This document shows positions 24,701-37,200 of a DNA stretch of 64,000 nucleotides, one piece after another (positions within the stretch are counted from its first letter, which is position 1; every line of letters starts with the position of its first letter). The notes under the pieces were generated by a model. It was given only the letters and a program-made list of their open reading frames with translations. It searched no databases and had not been told where the DNA came from. Origin of the DNA: Cydia pomonella (Eukaryota > Arthropoda > Insecta > Lepidoptera > Tortricidae); the NCBI RefSeq assembly GCF_033807575.1, contig NC_084717.1, positions 4,465,692 through 4,529,691 of the forward strand. The letters are read 5' to 3'. The position numbers were made by a program, and so were the translations under genes.

Positions 24701-27700
24701 CCGGGTTTGATTTTGTGGGGACAAATTTCTGGTTAATTTAGCCCATAAGTCATCTGGCATACGCGCAAACGTGTCCCGCCCAGTCCCACTCGCACATATT
24801 AGGTAACCCAATTTTATAATTAAGAAATATATATTGTTGTACTTAAATCGTGTTTATTTAAATTATAATTAATTTATTGATAAGGTAAAAATACACTTTA
24901 ATTTGCTAGGAACGATTTATAAAATTGGCCGTTTTTTGCTCTCTTCGATTGGGTACTATTTTTTACGCTTTAATTATTAAATTTCATCTTTTTTATTATG
25001 TACTCACGTTAGCTTTGTGTGGACGTATCCTCCAACAACGCTTGTTTTGAAATGTATGGCAAGTTTGGACGCGCCTCTCTTTACGATGTAATCGGCCAAC
25101 TCAATGCCCACACCATCGTCATCGCACACTACTACGTACGTATGTGTGGATGAAAACCATATTCTGTGAAAAAATGTAATCGTTATCATTCCAGAAAGTA
25201 TAATTGAATCAATTCTAACTTTGAAGCAGGGCATATTAATAGACATGTACCCTTTTTCTTTAAGGAATTAACAAATAGGAAACAATAGAAAGGTGTATTG
25301 AATCACAATACATAATTGTGACCAAATACAACTTTTCTATTCATTCATTCATTCATTTTTAACCAGCAGTAACCATGGTCACTAAAACATGTTCCTTTAA
25401 AAGATTTCCCTAACCAACTAGTTGTAAGTACTCTGCCCTAATCTTATCTAACAATTTTCTGTTATCTTGACTAGATCATTAGCGTGATTTGTGCTATCTA
25501 TAATTATGTCGAACGCTGCTTCAAGTATGGAATCGCGTGCGATATGATTGTTTAACTAGTCTATGTGGCAGTATGATAATAACAGTACCTATTTTTTTTA
25601 ATCGTCTAATACGTCATGTACACTTGTCGGGTGTCTACATACCAACTATCTTAAATATTGACCAATTCTTACTTAGGTGTCACGCTGAATCCGTTACTAA
25701 GAGTGATAGGGTCAGTCATTCTGATCAGCACACGGCCCCTGTGCCGACTAGTAGCCACGAGTCTGAAGGCTCTTGAGATCGCTGTCGGTGGATACACCAC
25801 ACGGGACAGCGGGCGGACGGCGCCCGTTTCGATTCCTTGCCAGATCATGGCTTGCAGTTGCTGGAATAAAAAAACATAGGTAGTTAGTTAATGTGCTATA
25901 ATATTTATTTATTTATAATAATAGGTATACGTTTTGATTTAGATTACTAAAGCCTTATTTTCATTAATTCATATACAACGTGTTACACCAGCTACTGAAA
26001 TTGGGATGGGTACACGGTTGTATAGGTCATACTGACCAACTTGAGATCAACCCCGAAATCGCGACAAAAAAATTACTATCCCATCTCATAGTAAGTTGCT
26101 CAGTATGACCTACACAATGTGTGTGTACCCAGCTCACTTTTAGTGGCTGGTGTAACCCGTTGTATAAGTATATATTTATTTAGGATAATTTAGCTCAGGA
26201 ATAGTACAGATTATGCCACAGCGACACATAATAATTAGACTTTCCCCGGTACACTAAATAGACGAATCAATTTATGTTACCTTGCTTAGTTCCGAATACT
26301 CCGGCTTGAAAATGGTCGAAAGGCGAACAGCTCTGTAGTTCTTTTCATCGACGACAAAGGACATGCCAAAGTTTTCGTTGGCTTCCATGTCTTCATCGCT
26401 GACGTCTAGAAACTCGCCAAAACCTTCAAGGCCTTGCATCACCACCTGAATATTCAGTAAATAGCTCTCTTATATTAAATCGTTAGAAATTTTATTGTAA
26501 GCAATATTAAAGTTATTAAACTTTTGTTAAAATGGTACACAGAAGATACTAAGACTAATATGTTGGGCGGTATTAATGATATTGTGAATTCAGTGTGCTA
26601 AAATGAGCTTTAAAAATCCACTTTTAATAAATGTATTTTTTCTTGTAATTTTAATACACAGAACCACATCTTTTAATCCTTGATCCAGAAAGAACATATT
26701 TCTTCAATTTTTTTCGTGTCACGATAACTACATTTACTGTTTATGGCTGTAAAACAAAAGATAATTTAAAAAAAATATGGACTTGTTTACTGATGGGGTT
26801 AAAGGCGCTTGAAATTTTTGAGTATAAATAACAAATATAGTAGAGATAAATGCTCAAATAGTGTAAAGGAGGATGGGCAGAATTATATGGACACTAGACC
26901 TAGAACTAATAAGAATAAGCGATATACCATTACAAAGGTTTTTTTATATACTCCCTTTTTATGGAGAGTATTGTCATATATCTGTGTAAAAAAATGATGG
27001 CAAGATAAAATAGACATTTCGTCAGTAAAATTATTTTTATTATCAATGCGTTTTAGTTCTGTATAACGGTTTTTAACGTTTATATGAATACGCATAGAAA
27101 ACAACAAAATATCTACATACCAATTAAAACATGACTACTATTTTTTAAACACAAGGTTCTTCAATTATGAGCTGTGCTGATTAACTGAACATGAGAAAAC
27201 GCATATAAGGCTATGATCATACTAGACGTGTCGTAACATTACGAGTAAATCATCGACGGTAACAAAACCTTCATAATCTGCGACACGGGAACTTAGTGTC
27301 AAAAAAACCTTTCAACTCACATTAATTTTATGCGGCGAATTTTTATGTCACGTAACGATTTGGGGCTACCTGCCCTAGTAAAAGTTTTACAATTTAGAAT
27401 AACCTATCCGGTGACATGTCACTTGCCCTTATCGGTCATAAGGGCCAATTAGCTCACCCTCCTTTAAAATATTATACAAACCGACAATCACAATATAAAT
27501 TCCTAAGAATTCACCACGCATAGTTTTAAGTGAAATTTTATATTGTGAGATAAATATATCATATCATATCATATCATATCATATCATATCATATCATATC
27601 ATATCATATCATATCATATCATATCATATCATATCATATCATATCATATCATATCATATCATATCATATCATATCATATCATATCATATCATATCATAAA

Positions 27701-30700
27701 GTACGTACCTCTCGCTGCATTCCGCTAAAACCATTAACAACGATATCACACCGCTTGTGCCCGTCCACCATCGTTCTTTTTAACGAATCAGCGTCACGGC
27801 TATTACCGATCTGATGCTCTGTTGAAAATAAGTTTTTGCCATTTTATATCCAAAATGAATTTGCTGACTGTTCAGCAACTACATTCAAACAAGTCTAATA
27901 ATTTATAAATTCTATGTCCATTTCATTGAGACATGTATAAAATGCCGAGAAATGGATTTGATTATATCAGATACACTCGGAAAGAAAAAAAAACAAAAAC
28001 GTATAAAAGTTATCATATGTGATAAGTAGTAATAGTCTCTGTTAATTTATTTAAAATTGAAATATGGTGAATGTTGGTTTTTCATATAAAAATAACAATA
28101 ATAAAAATAAACAATTTTAGCCCTTCTCCAGAGCGTTTCAAATGCATATTTGCTCAGAGGATCTACCGCGAACACCGAAGTTCGCAAATTTCGGACATCT
28201 TTATCTTTTCCTCCAAAAGTGTACCTAATTAGAGTAACAGATATAGTTGCTTAAAATTTACAAAAATCGATTTATGCGGTTATAGTCTTGGAGGGGCGCG
28301 CGTTACCCTTTACCGCATAAGCCATTTTTATGGCGGATATGATATTCAACTTTATTGACAGCTATTAAACTTCAAATTTCAACAAATATTTTTTATTACA
28401 TAAAGATGATGCATGCAGAGGTTATTTCCCTTTTGTCTTGTCTTGTCTCAAATCAAGAAAGCTAAGATGAATTAAGTTCTATAGATGGACTCTCAACCAC
28501 GGTTTCTAACTTACCTTTGAGTTGTGGGAACATCCTCAATAAGAAGCGTTTCTTGTGGATATCACTGACCGCAGTGTACACTTGGCAGCCATTCGCCAGA
28601 CATATAGAGATGACAGCTTGGCCCAAAGCCCCTGCTCCACTGGTTACAAATACACGCTGACCGCGTAATAATTCTGATCTCATACCCTTGAACAAAATCG
28701 TAAAATTAAATATATATATAAATATTTGGGGACAATCTTACACAGATCGACCTAGCCCCAAATTAAGCATATCTTGTACTAATGACACTAGGCTGTGAAG
28801 TGAGCATTAAAGAGTATTGTATTGTATTGTATTATCATCAAGACTCAGATGCAGAAAGTGAAAGTGAAGTGAAAGTGTAAGTGATTCTAAAATAGTATTT
28901 TGTGACACAGGTACATTAAACGAAACAAAGTCAAGATTTGTAAAGACAGGCCCTAGAATTTTAAGATGTAATTATGTACGATTGCACACAATATATTTTC
29001 TAATACAGCAGCAAACACCTAAAACTATAAATAAAATCAAAGTAAATGATGGTTTGTAGAATATTCCTAACAACACTGCTGTTAGGATCCTTAGGAAGGG
29101 GCGCCGCGCTTCTCATGAAGTTGATATCGATCTCAATGGCAGTCATTTAATCGAAAAATAAGAGTGCTAGATTAGAAAAAAAATTGAACATATAATAATG
29201 TTGTACGTGTAACGTGTAACTTACCAAACAGTAGTATGCTAAGGCATATGGTAGAGGTATGGTGGCCGCATCTTCCAAAGACCAATGTTCGGGGACGGGC
29301 CATAGCAAATTCTTGTCTGCTTGGACAGTGGACGCCAGTGCACCGCCTTGTACAAGCCCCATTACTTTATTGCCACTGTTGAAGTTAATTAGCAAGAATT
29401 TAGTTTTAACGTGGGATAATATGTGTGAATTAAAATAATAATAATTAAAAGTTTTAAACTGCTAGTCAATTGTCCAGAATTCCATATCCTTCAATATGAA
29501 CGAAGGTGAATCAAGCTGTATTTTGATCGACCAAACTTTTGGTTGATGAATTTATTTGAGTGAGATGTAATTGCTGATGATAGCAACTAAATTTCATACT
29601 ACTTATAATTTTTATATTCTTAAGCCTCATACGAAAAGAAAATACAAAACCAAACTTACTTATTATCAAGACCACTAAAATCCATTCCTAGTTGTACGTC
29701 TTTTTTACTCAGTAATTGTTGAGCGTCCCTGTATGACGCAGAGGTGAAGCACACCTGCAACATAAAAAAAATAACTGTAGGTTATCAAAATACGAGTAAA
29801 TCCATATTTTTTAATCATTGCGGTAATGAAAGCATTACAATATAAGCAATGAATATTACTGGATATTCTTCATGATGATGGTTGTGGTGTGGCAAAAGGC
29901 GAGTTTTAGCCTATCAGCAACCAAAACCACTACATACGCAATAAATAATAAGTTATTCTACTTTTTTTCATCTTGAGCCTATTGTTTCGATTTTTGCATC
30001 CCAGTAGAACGAGTGTCGACATTATAGTCGCCACCAAAAAAGCATTTTTTTTATATATGATAGATCGTATCGGAGTGTCATGGTATTTTTTCTATACATC
30101 ACAATCACAAGGCAGAAGATTCACATACTCGTACGTTTAAAAAAATACCCATTCCGAGAGAGGTATGACTTTGCTAGTGCCGGTCTAGTGGTGACTCCGT
30201 TCGATACCCGTAGACGGTTAAACATTTTAGTTATACGTTTACAAATGAAATAATATATCGTGGTATTAAGCTCGTGAGATCTTCATTTAGTGTGCTAAAA
30301 ACTAATTTTGGCAATACTTCGTGAAATGAATATGTACCTAGCCTAACTACGTTAAATGTTGTAATGAAAGACCAAATTAAATTTGTCCCTTTCATAGAAA
30401 CACAATTACTTATCACAAACGATAATCAACGGCTTGTTAGACTTGAAAGACGTTTAGGAATAACGCAATAAATCAGAAATAAATCTGTACCTGAACCAAA
30501 CATTTGTTGTTTGGCTTCAAAGGGGCTTCAATCCACGTGAGTGAGTCGAGCATGCCTGGTGAAGTAACTGCCAGCTGCACATTGCGAGTCAGAGTTGACT
30601 TCGGACTTGATATGGTGTAATAACCTCCCCATTTACCCTGTAGAAGAAGAAAAAAACTAAAAAAAAAATATAATTCTTGATTGTAATTATATTGTACATA

Positions 30701-33700
30701 TTAGTTTTGATGAAGAAGGTTTATTATAAAGACACGCACTTGCTTTCTAGACAATTATTTTTACATGTGCTTAAATTTTCATTAAATTTTCTACTGTTCA
30801 TTTTTTGTTAATGTTTGTATAAACCATACTATTTTATGCAGCCTTAAACCCTCTTAACATCTATTATTTTGTAATTACTTAGATTATTCTTTATTAAAGT
30901 ACCTACATCTTCGTAAAAAATTAAATCGTCAACTATTTTTACCTGTTTCAAAATGTTGAAGGTCAAGTTCTTCTGGATCTGCTCCTTAAACATTGAGTGA
31001 TCTGGAGTGAAGGAGGGTGCATGGTAATCGTCCACAACGATCACACTGAGCTTGTTAGGATACTGTTTTCTCAACTTCTTTACTAAACCTGAATTTAAAT
31101 ATAAGGATGCGTTAATTTAACAATATCTCTTTGTTTATCATTATTATAACTTTTAACCCACTGCTAGAGATCCGGCTATTTAACGAGCCACGAATAAATG
31201 AATAGTTTGTTTTCATAAAGCATGTGAAGAAGAAGCGCTGGTGGCCTAGCGGTAAGAGCGTGCGACTTGCATTCCGGTGGTCGCGGGTTCAAATCAAACC
31301 TCGGCTTGTACCTATGAGTTTTTCGGAACTTATGTACGAAATAAAATTTTGATTACCAGTCGCTTTTCGGGAAGGAAAACATCGTGAGGAAACCGGACTA
31401 ATCCCAACAAGGACTAGTTTTACCCTCTGGGTTGTAAGGTCAGAATACATGGCAGTCGCTTTTGTAAAAACTAGTGCCTACGCTAAATTTTTGGATTAGT
31501 TATCAAGCGGACCCCAGGCTCCCATGAGCCGTGGCAATATGCCGGGACAACGCGAGGAAGAAGAAGAAGAAGTGCAAGCGAGCTGACAATTTGACAAAGA
31601 TTGTTTTGCCTTAACTACTATATGTTCATGTTCACTTATATTTTGAAGAGATATTATGATATAAGAAAAAATAATTACCTATAATGCCACAGAACGGTTG
31701 CCTTTCAGAAACTAATGTTACATGTCTTGGCTTCTGCAGTTCGCTCAGTACTCGAGGGACCCAATTGAACTTGCTGTCGTGAGCAATCGGCAGGTAAATC
31801 ACATTATCCTTCCTTATATCTGCCTTTTTCAACAAAATAAATATCTCTTTCTGAACTGACATGGCAGTTATCACATTGAATAGTTTGTATTTGGGATGTA
31901 TTTTTGTCGTGTCTTGCTCAAGAGCTAAGACGAAGGTATCTTTTGATAGGATATTGTAGAGATTTCGCATTTTCTGGAAAACAATATGTCAAGTCATTAA
32001 AACTGCTGAAATTAAGTTAAAAAGATTTGACTTTTTAAATTATTCTTCAAATTCAAAGGTACATTTTACATATGGTCAACTGAAACCAACTTAATTTAAC
32101 AGTCTTGCGTCTTTATATTAAGACAAACATTTAAAATAACAATACCTTCTCGTCTCCAAGCAAATTGTATACAACAAACAAATCAGATTTCCCAATACTT
32201 AGTTCTCTGCCAATCAAATTATCAAGTTCAATATTCTCAGCCTGAACTAAGTGTACTTCAAATACAGCATCAGGGATTTGATCAGCAACTTGTTTGATGT
32301 TATTGGTCATGGTTGTGCTAAGAGAGGATCCTACGAATTCTGTGATAGTCACTTTGTTATCCACGTTGTCGACCACTACTTGTAGATTTATTCGTAATGC
32401 TGTACTAATCTGCAACATGAAAGTACCTATTGTTAAAATACTTAAGTATTCATTAATTCTTTAAAAAATGTTTTACCTTTCAAATACTTGACCATTGATT
32501 AGTATTATTTTTCCTTGAGACAAAATATTTTTTGTACTTACATCAACATCACCCGTTAGGAAATGCGGTATAAAGGATCTCATCTCTAGGTATTCCGGCT
32601 CTTGTTCCACTACTGATTTCTCGTTAAAAATGATATTATCTAGCTCGACTCCACCGCATCTATAAAAAATTCGTTTAATTTATATATGTTACACGGAATA
32701 TAACAAACTTTAATGTCCTTGCTATTTGTCAATTGTTTAAACTTACATGGTAACATTAAGTACTTTAGAGAATTGAGCGGCGTAGCATGTTTCACCGTTT
32801 ATATCAATAGACGGAAGAGATCCATGCTCATCTGCGTTGATAGTCAGTCTTTTAATAATTTTAGGTGTCAAAATGCCAGCTCCATCTCTCGCAATTATAT
32901 TAAGCTGGATCAAAGCATCTAAGAACATCACCCATTCTTGATTCCATTTTATGGTTGCTTTCTTGCCGTCAGCAGTTACTGAATGTAAAGACTGAAAATC
33001 GCCTCTGAAAAAGCAGTAAAATATATTCAAATTAACATTATTAAACAAAATATTTAGATGCAATTTTTATTATTATTATAATGTACCTGTAAGTAAATCC
33101 GCCTAAATCAAAGGTTTTATAGATTTCTTCAGAGTTAAGCAAAATATCATCCTTGGTATTTTCTTCATTATTATCGTAACGTTGTTCACGGTATAAGGAT
33201 TTGCTTTCGATGATGGTACCCGTTACAAGTTTGGTATTATTGTAACAGACCTGAAATAAAACAATAAAAATATGTTAGTGGATTTTGTCCACACTTAAAT
33301 GTTTAAAAACAATTTTAAAATAATATTAAGTAGTACAATGAGAAATAAAGAGACAATAATTTATATCCTAGTAATAAGTCACCAAAGCCTGTTGGTTAAA
33401 GAACCGAGGGCATCCTCAGTTCTTAAACCTGTACTCGTAACGACTCCAAAACATAATAATTACAATGACGAAAATCGTGACGAGGGAGCTAAAGGCACTG
33501 GGTATACAAGTATTATAATTATTTGAATTACGCAGAGTAAACTTAACATTATAGGAACTGATCAGAAACAAATTGTGAAAAATGGTTTAGGATAGAAGTG
33601 ATATATTGTGGAGAGGTTATAAGTGTTCATGGCAACCTTACCTCAAAACCGTAACTGCCCTTTTGGATAGAAATCCGAAACTGCACTGGCTGTTCAGCCA

Positions 33701-34201
33701 CCAGTTGCGCTTCTTGGTAAAACTGTACGTTCTTGAATGTAACCGGGAACTGTCTGTAGTCAGTATTTTTGTGCATCGCGAACGTCTCCCAAACAAGGAC
33801 CAAGATACCGGCCTCAGGATAGACATAGTTATCTAAAAGTGTATATGATTTTAGTCAAAATTTCGGGTAGTATTAACATTTTGTAAAGAATAATAGGCAC
33901 AGACTATTTAAAAAATCGATATCTTCGGAATCCAGTCATTTTGAGTGTTTCTAGATTATTATTTATGCTAACTCATCCTTAATCAATTACTGTATCCTAA
34001 TCAACTTTGCCAAATTAAATAAAAATTACTTACCATTCCGAACGTGTCCCTCCAAAAACTTATAATCGTCATCGTGTATTGAGATGAAAAAATCACGAAT
34101 AGAAGTAACAACTAGGCCTTTAGTTTGATTATATTTTGCTTGAGGCCTAAATAAAAAGGGTTTGCGTTAATGTTATTATATTTTTAAAAAATCAAGTGGA
34201 T

Positions 34202-34247
<46 letters not shown>

Positions 34248-37200
34248 GTTGAATTGCAAAATCAAAAACAAAATCATTAATCTGACTTCCCGAAGAGAAT
34301 GTTACACACAAAAATGAATAAGGGAAATTCCAGGAGACTGTAACGTCAATTGCCAATTCTTTCGTGTGTTCTTACATTAATTAAGCAAATTTAAGTATTT
34401 GTATGTAGGGCGTAGGTAAATATCTGGATAGTTAAATTTGTTTAATTAATGTAAGAACACACGAAAGAATTGGTAACTGACGTTACAGTCTCGTGAAATT
34501 ACCCATAATTAATATTTATATACCAGAGAAAACGGTAAAATTATCTTAAAAAAATTGATTGTTAAGGATACTCACCAATCTTCATTATGAACCCATTCAA
34601 CAAGATGTGAGAGTAACGGGGTTTCTGTCGAGACAGGGAATTCGATCTTTGGGTATAATGCGTCGATTTTCGGGTTCAATCCAGATTCGTACATCCTTAA
34701 ATACAAGTAACATTATTGTGGGACCTGTATATACTTATAATTTAATCTTTTAACTAATTAGATGATTATAATTCTTCAAGTAAAATTTTCTTTTGTAACA
34801 ATACAACAAACATTATTGGTTGTTATGATACCAGTATCTATTTTAGTATTATTATTTATATATTTATTTATTTCCAAGGGTAATTACTTAAAAACATAAA
34901 ACTGATCAGGTCTCTTTTTAATTTTTTGTTGATCCCTTAAGTATTTTTGCCATTAAATGATAATTATTAATATTGTCAAGAATGCTATAGTAAACTTGCA
35001 GTTACATACTTGCCAATCGATTCCAGTAAGAATTTAACGGGTTCCTTATGCCCGCGCCTGGTCAGCGGTATGTGCACGCACTCTTTGTGAGACCTCTTCA
35101 GAATAGCTTGGAGCAGGCCGTGAGGCGCTATCTCTATCATCACTGCCTTGTCGGGGATTAACGTGGACGTCTCTTCAAACAGCACAGGGTTCTAAAGAAA
35201 AAGAGAAGTCACTTTTTGTGCTAATTATGGAATATATATAATTTTCTATCAATTACATAAACGAAAAATTATCATCGATTTCCCAGGAAACAAAATTGAG
35301 CGAGATACATTTTAAGAAAAAAAAAATCTGAGTGCATGAGGGACAGACATATTGAGATATTAGTTGCTTGAGTAAGATAGTAATTAATACAAATTTACAT
35401 CCTGAGATATTTAACGGCGTTTTTGGCATTGAATGGGATTTTTGGGATAAGGTAACATGGTTGAATGTATTTCTAACTTTCTTTGTTCGTAAAAAAAATG
35501 ATTCAAATTAGTTATACATTTGTTTGTTGTTAATGCAACTCGGAAAGGGTTAATATGGAGCAATAATAAAATTGGAGCTTATATATATAAGTTTTTTACC
35601 AGTAAGTTGTTGGTATGGTACTCGGCAGACGACAACTTTGCCATGGGCTGGTCCCACTTATCTTGCGGTACTGAAGTAGATACCCACTTTGCGCTGCGAG
35701 GCTTAGGATCTTGGATAACTTCGCTCAAGTATTTCAGAAGTCCAGGACCTAAAAATAATTTCGTTTTTAGAATGTTTATTTAGAATATAATATTTTATCA
35801 TAATAATAATTTATCCCAATGATAATTTATCACAATGACATAGTTTTATTTGCTTTCTTCGTAAAAGGATGGCCAAACCAGTCAAAAACAAATAGCCAGA
35901 TTAAGTTTTAACGTTAATGTAAACAAATTTGATTTAAGTACACAAAAAAACCTTTGATTATGCGATATTTAATTGTTTTTGAACAAAGTCATTCTGAAAA
36001 AGACATGTAAACATATAGTTGTATTTTGGTAATATACTAAATAGTTGTGTAAATCGTTATTGTTCAAATTTAAATAAAAATAAGATCAGAAATGACATTA
36101 CCTGCTCCGGCGATATACTTGGAATGGTAAGCGATGTTCGAGCAAGGCACTTCTTTGGCGAAGATGCCCTTTTCTGTAAGACTGGCAACAAACTCCTTCA
36201 TCTTATCAGCGGGACCTGAGATGGTAGCGGACTCGGCGCTGTTGTGACAAGCGACTTCTATTTCAGGTGGGCATAGTGGGAGCACCTATTTAAAAAAAAA
36301 TATTTAAAAAAATATTAGGGTAGAAGATTAGCAGCAATTGCCCTGTACCATGGGTCGGAATATTTTTGGTTGAGATAAGACTTATGAAATATTACAAATC
36401 AGGAAAAATATTTCAATTAAAATCTGAGTGCGTCGAGTAAGCTACACGTTCCCATCAGAGCTGTATCTGTACTACCTTTGACATGGAATATTAAAAAAAT
36501 ATATATATTATATGGAAGGCGAAAGAAGTTTTAGACTTTCATTTTCATTTCATTTTCGTTAGTTTTTTCATTGTCTTGTCTGTAAAATTTTGTCTATCGC
36601 TAATACTAGCACTTACATCGTTATAGCCCAAGCCAACAGCGGCCATGGATCCCTTTATAAACGGAGTCTGCACTGAAACCAGACCTCGGCTATATGCGGC
36701 AAGGATCATCTCTTCAGCCGTGAAGCAACCATCGGCATACGCGCATCCTAACTCGCCTACACTGTGCCCTGAAATTATAACCAAATAATGATTGCCTATT
36801 TCAAGATAAGGTTTTCTGAAGACAACACGTGACAGGGCAGATATTACAAAATATGCTGATAAATTTGTTAATCTATAGTAAAAACTTGTTTAAGTAGATT
36901 TGGCTTACTGGAAGCAAACATCTATGTTATCTATTAAGAACGTAGAACATGCATCAAAACAAGGACAAAATGTTGAAATAATAAGAGAAATCTTTAGGTT
37001 ATCTGTCCGAGAATTATGCCTAAATAAGCATCCGATCTTAAACAACAACATGACAGATTTATCTAATACGGAAACAGGGATTAAAGACAAGTAACTTAGA
37101 CAGGTGGTAAAAAGACATTTAAAAACATATGAACGGAAAAGGGTAAACCTGAAATTCCTAAGAGATGATGATTCAAGTACTTATAAAATTGGTTTTACTT

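Noticed and set aside
27556..27697. CRISPR-like or satellite array
   Set aside because: Perfect ATATC units without spacers: a plain microsatellite.
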